Positions 36,201 through 44,615 of a stretch of DNA of 64,000 bases are shown in pieces. Below the pieces are notes generated by a model. The model ran no database searches and was not told where the DNA came from. It saw only the letters and a program-made list of their open reading frames with translations. The stretch is taken from the NCBI RefSeq assembly GCF_027744825.2, contig NC_071343.1, positions 12,568,866 through 12,632,865 on the forward strand. Direction: 5' to 3'. Made by a program: the position numbers and the translations under genes. Position 1 is the stretch's first letter. Every line of letters starts with the position of its first letter. Origin of the DNA: Synchiropus splendidus (taxonomy: Eukaryota; Chordata; Actinopteri; Syngnathiformes; Callionymidae).

Positions 36201-38393
36201 AATTTCTGGCCCATAGTCGACCCCCAGGAGAGGCTCTCCCTCAGGGCCATCGGTCACTCCAAGCTCCAGGCACCGGCAGCCAGACTGTAGCGCCTTAATA
36301 AGCCCACCAAGGTCAGCCCTTCCATGGACCTGGTCATCCAGGAGGTAGGACCTGTATGAGGTGCTGAAAAATAGAACATTAAATTTAAATATATCCTCAA
36401 ATAATAGTTTTGAGAATGACTACAACACTGAAGTTATGAAGACTTTTTGGATACTTTAGACTTAACATCATTAATTAAATGACTTTGTTCATTGATTTAT
36501 TCACATGACTATAAAGGGATATCTGACTGGAACACACCTGATGAAGTAGTGAGACAGAGGCATGTTCATATCTTGACAAACACCCAAATGCTCTGGATCA
36601 AGCAGCTGACACTCGGTGGACTGCAGGTAGCGAGCGAATCCATCCAGACCCAACAGTCCTCGCTCTCTCCCCTGCGCCGACGGCTCATAGCGCCTCAGCA
36701 GCTCCAAGCAGCCGTCAGTCGTGGCAAGAGACAGACCCTGTTCCGTCTCCAGAAACAGACGAAGGTCTTGAGGGTCCAAACACTCTCGATCTTTAGACAG
36801 TTGCACCAACAAGAAGTAGACGTCTGGGCGGGTGCAGAGCTCGCAGTATGCCTCCTGGAACTCCTCGCGAGTCACGTGCGAGGTCAGTTTCTCCTTACTT
36901 CGCTGGACCTCCTTGAAACGTAGACGTACCTATGTGCAGTTAAAACGGTCACTTAAATTAGCTTTGAACACTGGATTAATTTCACATATCTATTTTGGGA
37001 GGATATTAAAGTGGACCACTGTCTGAAAACTAGATCTATCGCCAATAGCTTGGCTTTCTATGGCATTCTGCTGCAATGACACAATGTTGTATAGTCACGC
37101 ATGACAGCGTAACATAGGATGCTCTGGTGCAAATCCATGTGTGTTTTGGATTGTAGCTGCAAAATGCAAAAAAACAAGCTGAAATATTTCTTTTTCTCCA
37201 GTAATCTATTTTCAGTTTTCACTACTTGTTCTGAGATGAACAAAAGGACGATAATGGTCACAGTACAGCTGATTCATCCTTTGGCAGGAGGTTTAAGCAT
37301 CGCCACCAAAGAAATAGGAACAGAACAATGGCCATGATTCATATCAAGAACTTAACATACAGTGACAAACCACTCATCAACAGAACAGCTTTTCACATTT
37401 CTTCAAGGATCATCTTGTGAACGTTCCACCTCACCTTTGCTTCCTTGATGCCAGGACACAGCTTACAGATGGTAGCTACGGCCACGTCCTCTGAGACAAT
37501 GCCGTATCCATCTTCATCCACCTTAGCGAATTCAGAGGCAAGCCACTCGGTCCTCATCTTACTGCCCAGGCTTCCGTCAACTGCAGGGCTCTCACCCAGG
37601 CCCTGTCCTCCTCCTACCCCGGCCCCACCAATGACAGATGGGTGGGCCAGGAGGTAACGGAGGCCGGTAACCCAAATGTTGGCCACGTCTGCGGACAGCG
37701 CAACCAAGTCCAGCGACTGAGGATGGAAAAAATCACTTCATTAACTTCAGATAGTAAATTAAAAGAAGTCAAAAAAATTAAAGTTAAGCATCAGTTTTAA
37801 GGCAACTGTAAACACCTCAACCGTTCTCTGAGCAAGTCATCAGAAAGCTCAAAGCCCATTGGAGAGTAAGGGCTCATACAAGTGTCCCTCTCCTTTTAAT
37901 TGTAAATAGCCAATAGCAAAAAGTTTTTATTTGCTGCGTGTGCACTCACCTGGTAGTCATCTCCATGTATGATGGAGAAAGCAGCCTCTTCAGCGAGTTG
38001 TTCTGAAAGAGGTCCGTTATGTATGAAGGTTTCAGTGCTCTTCCCGGTACGGACCTCTCGGATGCTGCTGACGTCTAAACGGGCTCGGTCTCCGTCCTTT
38101 TTGGACGGCTCCCAGCGAAGGCAGCTTAAGTCAGGTTCCAGCATGTAGAAGCGACAGTAGACCCTGGAGTTTGGACGGACCTTTTTCAGCTCACATCCAC
38201 CCTGCATGAATGCCAGGCAGTCTGCTGAACTGCTCACCTGCACACATTTTGTCACTTAGAAAAAAAGCTGTAATGTGAAAAGCAGTCATTAAAAAAAAGT
38301 ATTGACGCTTTCATCTACCTTTTTCTCTGAGGGCATGCTGCTGAAGGACACTGTCTTCTTTCTGCCTCCGCCAACCTTCTGCACTGAGGGGTC
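24651..38393 (-). CDS. Inactive phospholipase C-like protein (PLCL/PRIP family), 11 exons, 5' end missing
   Basis: Joining 38393-38319, 38237-37950, 37716-37435, 36929-36538, 36363-35244, 35174-34998, 29735-29373, 27193-26990, 26352-26277, 25872-25763 and 24857-24651 gives one open frame of 1097 codons plus stop; every intron is GT-AG. Domains by residue from the first visible codon: PP1-docking segment 11-17, PH about 26-125, EF-hand region about 140-335, X box about 336-480, acidic and Ser/Pro-rich linker about 480-590, Y box about 590-705, C2 about 715-840, helical tail to 1097. PLCL1/2 proteins (PRIP) do not hydrolyse PIP2; they bind inositol phosphates, PP1/PP2A and GABA-A receptor trafficking proteins in the cytoplasm and at membranes. 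Catalytic residues are replaced here. Similarity is mixed: the C2 exon resembles PLCL2, while the PP1 motif and tail resemble PLCL1, so I give no symbol. The N-terminal exon is not in the window. No frameshift or internal stop was seen. Confidence 0.93.
25645..25745. repeat. GGCC-rich repeat fragment related in style to the hAT-like family
   Basis: Lies in intron J-K. Read on the minus strand it contains aaaagtgtggcctgggg, then gcatgtggccctttgcc, resembling the terminal blocks of the repeat at 2246 and 12173 but not alignable over its full length. Probably a relic of a related element. Confidence 0.35.
25763..25872 (-). CDS. PLCL exon J: conserved C-terminal helix
   Basis: Two bases plus 36 codons: [18 protein letters not shown] then [30 protein letters not shown] is almost identical to the human PLCL1 stretch as I remember it, and WNITVLK is invariant in the family. 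The acceptor is ttatgtgcag and the donor gtaata. It lies in the C-terminal region which in PRIP is implicated in binding GABA-A receptor beta subunits and AP2 (family knowledge, not shown here). Confidence 0.93.
26277..26352 (-). CDS. PLCL exon I: short helical exon
   Basis: 25 codons plus one base, starting [19 protein letters not shown] and ending QVQRE. It corresponds to the PLCL segment with LIENADxVxEKI before the family's GM(E/D)xHE motif. The acceptor is gtttgcag and the donor gtgaga. It ends in phase 1 and joins to gt atg gac in the next exon to read REGMDLHED. It is likely part of a C-terminal coiled-coil. Confidence 0.9.
26926..26967. repeat. (ATTT)n imperfect tetranucleotide repeat
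   Basis: attatttatttatttatttt followed by further TTTA units, just inside intron H-I, about 20 nt past the exon H donor on the transcribed strand (AAAT-rich there). Confidence 0.9.
26990..27193 (-). CDS. PLCL exon H: post-C2 tail, preceded by a (GT)30 tract
   Basis: 68 codons, phase 0/0. It begins [18 protein letters not shown] and contains [11 protein letters not shown] and KLLAAYDT, corresponding to the family's FKELCGL ... YPYLEP ... TAYD stretch. The acceptor is unusual: the intron ends (gt)30 then gagcag, so a pure GT microsatellite stands where the polypyrimidine tract should be. The donor is gtcagt, weaker than the others. Because the exon is 204 nt and symmetric, skipping it would remove 68 residues without a frameshift. 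Confidence 0.92.
27199..27258. repeat. (CA)30 / (GT)30 microsatellite at the exon H splice acceptor
   Basis: Sixty bases of perfect CA dinucleotides on the plus strand, continued by aa and a short imperfect CA stretch to about 27269. On the transcribed strand it is (GU)30, ending 6 nt before the AG of exon H. It therefore replaces the usual polypyrimidine tract. Confidence 0.98.
28201..28868 (+). mobile_element. LTR-like unit, possible solo LTR
   Basis: The unit begins TGTTATG and ends CATGACA, so the ends are TG...CA. It is pyrimidine-rich on the plus strand, has an ATTAAA poly(A) signal at 28773-28778 followed by a T/G-rich stretch, and looks like the U3-R-U5 layout of fish LTR retrotransposons. 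The flanking 5-mers (aaagt and gaaat) do not form a clean target duplication, so the borders are tentative. No gag or pol remains. Confidence 0.4.
29373..29735 (-). CDS. PLCL exon G: C2 domain, second half
   Basis: 121 codons, phase 0/0, acceptor gtgtttag and donor gtgaga. It contains [46 protein letters not shown] and [16 protein letters not shown] is the C2 acidic loop. The segment after it is closest, from memory, to PLCL2 (ASLFVHV, NRRGGGK, RGLSVR). It continues into the first helix of the tail ([20 protein letters not shown]). Confidence 0.94.
31480..31850. promoter_or_regulatory. Candidate conserved intronic enhancer with octamer site
   Basis: Repeat-free block with many homeodomain-like TAAT/ATTA sites, a perfect POU octamer ATGCAAAT at 31637-31644 and a nearby ctgcataa. 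The composition resembles vertebrate conserved non-coding elements. Conservation was not tested, so this is a judgement by eye. Confidence 0.3.
32080..33052. mobile_element. Non-autonomous hAT-like element between 17-bp direct repeats
   Basis: The left inner end reads tttttcaacctctttc...ggcaccc and the right end reads ggcacacccaggttgaaaaa, that is, inverted ends of the TTTTTCAACC type common in hAT elements. Outside these, tgatatacagtattgtt occurs perfectly at 32080-32096 and 33036-33052. No transposase ORF is present in about 0.94 kb, so it is non-autonomous. A typical hAT target duplication would be 8 bp, so the 17-bp repeat is larger than expected. Confidence 0.6.
33243..33784. mobile_element. 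Decayed hAT-like miniature element
   Basis: The left end tagggttgtcgaaaatattga and, inverted, the right end cctcacaatattgagattt share a terminal motif, and both inner flanks carry GATACC/GGTATC segments. This pattern recalls the TAGGGTTGTC-type ends of fish hAT elements. A short ORF at 33413 ([20 protein letters not shown]) could be the start of a lost transposase. Borders are approximate. Confidence 0.4.
34998..35174 (-). CDS. PLCL exon F: C2 domain, first half
   Basis: 59 codons, phase 0/0, acceptor gtctgtag and donor gtaaga. Key segments are [31 protein letters not shown] and [12 protein letters not shown]. These match the start of the PLCL C2 domain, including the DPYV strand and the (N/D)PxFxExFxF motif of C2 domains. 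The exon is separated from exon E by 69 bp but from exon G by 5.26 kb, so the C2 domain is cut by the largest internal intron of the gene. Confidence 0.93.
35244..36363 (-). CDS. PLCL exon E: degenerate X box, linker and Y box
   Basis: Largest exon, 1120 nt (residues 346-719). The X box opens [12 protein letters not shown] where active PLCs read SSHNTYL: the first catalytic His position is Tyr349 and the calcium-ligand Asn position is Arg350. [12 protein letters not shown] keeps the calcium-ligand Glu379 but has Gly381 where active enzymes have the Asp ligand. The second catalytic His position aligns to about Val394. A run of eight His plus NH follows at residues 403-412, then [14 protein letters not shown] as in PLCL. 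The X-Y linker carries an acidic cluster ([12 protein letters not shown]) and a Ser/Pro segment ([15 protein letters not shown]). The Y box is well kept: [35 protein letters not shown]. It ends TLRIK at the start of C2. The donor is gtaaat, and the next intron is 69 bp. Confidence 0.93.
36538..36929 (-). CDS. PLCL exon D: EF-hand region and start of the X box
   Basis: 130 codons plus two bases; acceptor cacatag, donor gtgtgt (phase 2). It begins [17 protein letters not shown] and contains [25 protein letters not shown] and GLDGFARYL, all signature stretches of the PLCL EF-hand region, and ends with MPLSHYFI, the lead-in to the PLC X box. The split codon (AG|C) joins in frame to the next exon to give HYFIS. 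This region is one of the most conserved in the gene, and no disruption is visible. Confidence 0.93.
37435..37716 (-). CDS. PLCL exon C: end of PH domain and start of EF-hand region
   Basis: 94 codons, phase 0/0. It begins [18 protein letters not shown], the conserved last PH strand and helix of the PLCL family, followed by a glycine-rich insert ([13 protein letters not shown]) that I do not recall in mammalian PLCL. The first EF-hand-like helix-loop follows ([17 protein letters not shown]). The loop [11 protein letters not shown] keeps several acidic or oxygen-bearing positions, but calcium binding is not assured. The donor gtgagg at 37434 follows the codon pair AK, matching the family's EAK-(I/V)RL continuation in the next exon. 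Confidence 0.92.
37950..38237 (-). CDS. PLCL exon B: pleckstrin homology (PH) domain
   Basis: 96 codons, phase 0 on both sides, acceptor gtgtgcag and donor gtgagt. It encodes most of the PH domain, including [20 protein letters not shown] and [11 protein letters not shown], close to the PLCL1/2 PH domain, which binds Ins(1,4,5)P3 and related inositol phosphates. The basic residues at the start of the domain (KKVRPNSR) and the RWEPSKK segment are kept, so ligand binding is probably retained (inference). The end of the PH domain, including the tryptophan of the last helix ([12 protein letters not shown]), is on the next exon, so an intron cuts the PH domain. Confidence 0.93.
38319..38393 (-). 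CDS. PLCL exon A (second coding exon): PP1-docking motif
   Basis: 25 codons, beginning DPSVQK and ending MPSEKK. It contains [16 protein letters not shown], nearly identical to the PLCL family segment. KKTVSF fits the RVxF-type docking site for protein phosphatase 1. From family knowledge, the threonine in this motif in PRIP-1 is a PKA target whose phosphorylation releases PP1. The acceptor is tttttcccag, the donor gtagat, and the following intron is only 81 bp. The exon starts at the point where I recall the mammalian exon 1/exon 2 junction (K|DPS). Here it is a separate 75-nt, frame-preserving exon rather than part of a large exon. The preceding exon, expected to encode the Gly/Ser-rich N terminus, was not found up to 64000. 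Confidence 0.9.
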
Positions 38394-40380
38394 CTGGGAA
38401 AAAAGACAGATGGCCCGAAGGTCAAATAACGAATATTCTTTGATGCAAGAAGCTACAAATGAATATACCAAAGCCGAAACACTCAAAGTCCTTGATCATG
38501 GTTTGAGCAAAAATGAAGTGTCTGTATTTCAATGCTGCTGACATCTGTGTTTTAGAAGTGCATTTCATTCCCGCACATCATTAAGCAAACATCAATTCAA
38601 TTAACAAATACTAGGAATTTTAGAGAAACAGAATGAAGAAAAATATCAGCCTCTTTTTACCGCATTTTCTTCCCCCAGACAGATGGACAACTTGGTTGAG
38701 GAGAACATCTATTATACCAAAGTCTAATCAAGTTGCATGAAGGAACAGGGATATCAATATCTTTTCGTCCTTCATGTACACCCCATTCTGCCAACATGTA
38801 ACAAAAAGCCTGTCAAGATGCAAGCTACTGTGAGAAAAGCTGAGTGCCCTCCACCCCATAAGACTCATAAGCTCATCTTAAATGTTGTCACTGTCCTTCA
38901 CAAGACACAGGTCTTCCACAAACGCACGGAACCTGTGCTACCCACCAACGAACTGGTCCAGTTCTACTGATGTGTGCTGCTCAAGAACGATTCCCTGTGC
39001 CTTTACTTTCATACTCCAGGGGATGCAACTGAAACCTTTTCTTTTGTCTCTCACTGAACAGGTGACTTGTCCTCTCAATCCATGTGACAGATAAAAACCA
39101 TGAACCCTATTGGAGTGTTGCTCTCGGTAAATCTTCAATCCCCTTCATGAATGAACAGATTGCGAGGAACTGTGTGGGTGCTTTTCATATCACTGTTCTA
39201 ATACCATGAACACTTCAGGGAACATATGTTTGACCTTGATTGAAAAGCATTCCAAATAGTCTTCAAATAAACAGCTCAACTCAGCAGAAGAGCTTCAGAA
39301 TGAAATTGTTTTTTGCACGTCCTCTTACGCAAGACATGTTTGGATGTCACAGGTTTATTGCTTTTATTTTCTAATTCTATGAGAGTCAAATGAGAGTAGA
39401 CTTGTTTGAGCTTCAGCACTGGGAACAACAGAATCTCTGCTACTTGGAGCCTGTGTTCTATTTAGGGTTACTTTGAGTCTTTCACAGGGACACCACGCGT
39501 CTTTGATGTTATTCGGGGTTGCAATCACAGCAGTGAAGACGGTACCATGCAGGCTGGTTTGAAGTTTCTCACTACTATGAGATGAGGAAAGTCTATAGTT
39601 TTACTGCACAAAGCAAAGTGGAACTAAATTCCATACTTGTCAACAAAAGAAACAACTTAAGATATAAGTAGAATTAGGGCTGCACAAGCCTATTTATTGG
39701 CGCCGATATGGGCATTTATGACATCATCATGATTTTATTTTTTGTTTTATTTTTTTATTTGATGCGATTTATATTCATAGATGACAAGTTATATCATTAC
39801 ATCACATTGTACAAATGACAAAACAATGAGAACACACGTAGCTAAAACCTCTATTTGGCAGATACCCTAGTCTACACTGTTTAAGAACTGCAAAACCACT
39901 CTGAGCAGTCATACACGCTCTAAAATATCTGCTGCAAACACAGACATAAGGGACCCAAAAATGGTGCGGGAGGCATCCACTTCAATCTCCTCTCCTATTC
40001 TGTGATGTGCCTTTGACAGCTCCATTATCCAGCTCTGCCACCATAAGTGTAAAATTTTGATCGGAACACGTTGTAACATGAAGCAGTTTCATACAGGTAT
40101 CCCTGCCTCTTCACATCATACTCTGCACATTAAAAAACACTTAAGGGCCCGGCTCACTCGGTTCTTGACGACAAGTACCAGATTAGTTAAGATTTAAAAG
40201 CATATTTAATACCAGGAACTTCTGACCACGATGACTCAGCACTTGAATGACTCATAAGTATTGAACTGCCCACAAACTAAAGACCATTTGCTGCAGTTAG
40301 CCTAGAACTGTTTGGATGTAATACAAAAAGAACTGAGCGTGAAAATGTACTGTTCTTTGCAACGTGAAAGAGAAATTTAT

Positions 40381-40684
40381 TACCTCCACCAAGGAGTTGG
40401 TTTGACTGTCTGCATTCAAAATAACTTGAAAAGTTATGGATGGATTTGGAGGTAAATTGGAGGAAATATGTGAAATGGGACAAGGAAAAAATGATTCAGT
40501 TTTGGAAGTGATCCGTAACACGGCCTGGATCCTGAACTTAAAAAAAAAAAAAAAAGTTCAACATCGTTACTTATTCCAGATTGGCATTTGGATCTAGGAT
40601 TTTTTTTTTTAGAGATACTATTGCATTGGGAGATGATGTGTTGGGGATGGAGGTCTGCACTCTCTTGTGTTTTCCTAGTTTTCA
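40381..40684 (+). repeat. Dispersed vertebrate-type repeat, fragment 2
   Basis: A longer copy of the family at 11341: it begins tacctccaccaaggagtt, includes aaaagttatggatggatttg and agtgatccg, and ends cattgggaga ... ggaggtctgcactctct. A poly(A) run lies inside at about 40539-40555. ORFs crossing it are repeat-derived. Confidence 0.6.
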
Positions 40685-43600
40685 TTCCTGAAACCATTGT
40701 TGAAAATAATGGTTGGTGAGGGACTTGTGCCTTACTCTGGCAGACAAATGATAGCAACTGTGGAACAACTAAAGCTAAGATGGAATTACATTCTGCTGAC
40801 ACACAACATAATTTATGAGTGAAATAAAAACCTGTTACAGCTCGCTTCATCTGAGCCAAATTGATTCTACATATCTTGGTGTATCGTGACAACCGATATC
40901 TTAGATGAGAAACTTTAGCTGATCAAAACACACCTGGAAACAGAAGTTTTAACGCACATTTGAATGAACTAGAGCAATAATAAGACTAGCACCAATGTCG
41001 CCGATAACTCTCCATAGGTGTGAGTGGTTTGTGTGCATGTGCCCAGTGATAGACAGTTGACCAGTCTCCTGACACCATCGTCAGCATCATCATCATCAAT
41101 AATGAACTGGAGCTGGACTCCCAACCACGGTATCATTTCTTCACTCAACTAACTGTAGTTATTCATTTTTAATTGACGGCTGAAATCACTGTGTGACGAG
41201 CAAACACTCCCACACCGATGATGTGTATTTTGACATGCTGCGTCAGCAGCCCGGCTGGAGGAACTTTTGGGCGATAACAACCCACATGTCATGCTGAGTA
41301 AGTCGCACAGATGTACGGACGAGCTCCACGAGGTGAATATCATGACTGCACTGTGACATAGTGAGACAAACTGAATCAGTGTGATCCCTCACAGACTTCC
41401 TGACTTATATCTGTGCCAAATCACACTGACTGGAGGGAAGCGGAGGAAAGGGAGCACCAAGATCCAAGTGGAGGTTGCAGATGCATCGTACGGCATATTT
41501 TTATTTACCCAAAAGAATGAAGTCGTTTTTTTCTCACTAACTTCCTTGCTTTGTTTTGTTAATCTAATAAAGGACCTCTCAAGACACTGACCATTGTCTT
41601 AACTGGATGCTTTTGAATGAGAAGTGCTAAAACAAAAAAACATGTTCTTGGATATTGCTTTAATAATGTTGTCTATAATGTCAGAAACATCTGATGTTTG
41701 AGAGCCATCTTTGACAGACACAGAAGCTCTAGTGATATCACACATTTGTGGACACTCAATGCCTCCATGTATTCACCTCTTAACTAAATAGAGGAAGAAC
41801 ACCCGTTGTTCTGGTAAATTCAGAAGAATCCAGCAGAAACTGATAAACGGTAAATGGTTTGTAATAAAACGGTAAAATACAGTAATGGATACTTTTCGCA
41901 AGTGAGGGTGTTGCTACAGTTTAATATTAAATGTGAATACCAAATTTACATTTGGATATTCTATCAACTTAAAAAAAAAGACTTATTATACTTTGTTATA
42001 CCTTCATAAATATAATAAATATAATTCCTTAAAAATTATATATATATATAATTCAACCCGTTTTGATATTTGATATTATTTTACCTTCCAACAAGAACAT
42101 AAAAACTCGAGTTTCATCAAAAGCACACACCACCTGTTGGTTTTTATCCAATTCAAAGTGATTATAAATGCTGTGAATCAACACCAGAGAGTCAGATGTT
42201 ACAGATTTGGGGTTCTAAGTGAGATGTGCACGAAGGCAGCGAAAGTACGCTCGCTGCAATTTGTTCATTGATTGACAGTTGAAAAACAAGATGGGTCAGG
42301 GAGCAATGGGAATTACTTGTGTTTTGAAAAAACACTGGATGTAACTCAGCTTCCAGCTGGACTCCAGGTAAAATGGTTCTCAGTGGTTTTGCTACTCCTG
42401 ACATGGAATTCCTAAGAAACATATAAGTGCAGAGAAATGAAATGACATAAGTTTGCCATGAATCCTATTCAAAGAAGCCACCATTCCACAAGTAACTGAG
42501 AATACAAACTTTATCTCAGCATACATTCAGCTAACATACAGTGACTTCATTCACTTAAATGTAGCAAAAGTCATTTCAGTTGGCTATATTTCTAGTAGCA
42601 GCCAGGCTTTGATTTAACACGTAGTAATTGGGAACATTGGTTTCTTGATTCCTCTTGACTCACTCTCAAAATAAACCACAGCCAAACAGACACTTGCAGC
42701 AGCAGGTTCAGATGCTGCATCAACCGGTCATATGGATTGGCAGCTGGTCTGCCAGCAATTACCTGGGACAGGCAGTGGTAGTGAAAGCGCTAAAAATAAC
42801 CACGACACATTCTCTGAACAAACATGCATTGATTTCCAATTCCAATATTCCCACACTTCTAGTAGCGCAGGGATGGATAGAGACAGAAAAAACACGTTTT
42901 CCAATAAAGGTTATTTGTCTTTGTTCATGTAACTGCCCCACAAAATGTCTTTTTTATTAAGTTGGTCAGAGCCTGCCGGACAGACGAGCTTAGCAAAAGC
43001 AGGTCAGCGGGTATTTAGGTGGACAGCGCATGACGAGGGCAGCCAGAGAGCCATGTGTCCGTCACTCTGGCTCGTGATGCTGTGGGGCATGGACATTTGG
43101 GAACATTGATGTTGAAGCTGTTACTAATCCATTATGTGCATGCATGTGTGTCATATGTGTTTCCACTGCCAATTTCTCAGCGTGGAACACATGAATGCAT
43201 TCTGGAAAAAAATGCTCACGTCTTTGCAAAGCTTTTAATACAAGGCTCTCTCCGGCCTAAAAGGACATATATCAGAAATAATCCAGCATCTGCATTAAGC
43301 TCTCCCCGCAGTTTGTTGTGCCTTCTACCCACTCTTCAGCTCAGATTGGACGGTTTGCTACAACATTCATATGAGTTAACAGTAAATCCTGACAGAAAAG
43401 GGAATTGAAAAATATACATAGAAAAAAAGCATCGGCAACTGACCATGAAGCTGTAAGGAAACTAGACTGAGGATGAAAGCAACAAGTGGGTCGATAAAGA
43501 TGAGTGCATGACATAAATGGATGGAGGACAATAGGTCATTGTGTGGATCAGGCCTGGACAGCAGATGGAGAGCGGCTGACTCCTCACTCAGGTATTAGCA

Positions 43601-44468
43601 GCTTCGCTTCACACAAGAGTGACTAACTACACCTGAGTGTTTTATTGTCACAAGATAAAGGAAGACTGAAGCAGATTTTGAACAGATCTGAACATGAAGA
43701 CTATGAAACAATCCACATGGACGGAAACGTTTCTCATGTTATATACAGTATGAGTGGGATGATTTATTAACATCGTCACACTTGACACTTGTTATGCAGC
43801 ATTAATGGATACAGTGAGATGTTAGGGACTTGTATAATGCATTACGCACTTCTTTTGAATAGATACAGTACAAGGACAGATTTACCTCTGACTTTTTCTC
43901 TAGTCTCAGTTTGTGTTTACAAGTTTGCTTGCAAAATCTAGTGCTCTCCTCAGATAGTGGGAAGATTTTACTGGCAGCTCAAAATTGGGGTCAACTATTT
44001 ATTCAACCCTGAATATATGAGTATTGTCTCCTTAAACAAACAAATCATATATTCACATCTTTTAAGAAGTCACAATCAAAACACTCTGAGTGAAGGTGTC
44101 TGAAGACACATCAGCATGCAGATCAGCATCCAGAACATTACTGGATTTTATCACTGAATCTCTCTTTCTCCAAGATTTCAAACGGCAAAACAGCCAGACT
44201 TGCCATTCTAGATTATGCTAAGCTAATTTTGAACATACCTTTGTACCGCAACATCAGACAGCTCTGGCTCCACATGTGTGTTCAACCTCGACCTGATCTC
44301 TAACACTCATAGTCAGTCAGTCTGTGGACTTACTACCATAACTTAGACTGACATGATGGTCACAGAAAACATGAATGTGGATTTTTTACACTCCGCCTTC
44401 ATCAACAAGCAAATATGTGAAAAATTATCAACCACAAATAAATGCATAAAACTGATATTAAATAGGTT

Positions 44469-44615
44469 GCCTGCACATCCGAGATTATGTCTCCGGTCTG
44501 GCCTGGGAACGCTGGAGGAGGTTTGTGCAGATTGGGAAGTTTGGGCTTCCTTGTTCCGAATGCTGCCTCCGCGACCCGACCCCGGATAAACGGCAGAAGA
44601 AGGAAGGAAGGAAAA
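44469..44615 (+). mobile_element. 3' end of a non-LTR retrotransposon, truncated
   Basis: The translated end reads LRSGLGTLEEVCADWEVWAS and LPPRPDPG before a stop, then gataaacggcagaagaagga with GAAG repeats. This is the familiar end of the reverse-transcriptase ORF and short tail of a fish LINE (L2/Rex-like as I remember; clade not certain). Only about 150 bp remains, a typical 5'-truncated insertion. Confidence 0.6.

Noticed and set aside
36363..36538. Active phospholipase C delta as an alternative identity.
   Set aside because: The catalytic histidines and calcium ligands are missing, and the PP1 motif and C-terminal tail are PLCL-specific.
44353..44589. 78-aa plus-strand ORF as a gene.
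   Set aside because: Its C-terminal half is the end of a LINE reverse-transcriptase ORF; the start is unrelated AT-rich DNA.
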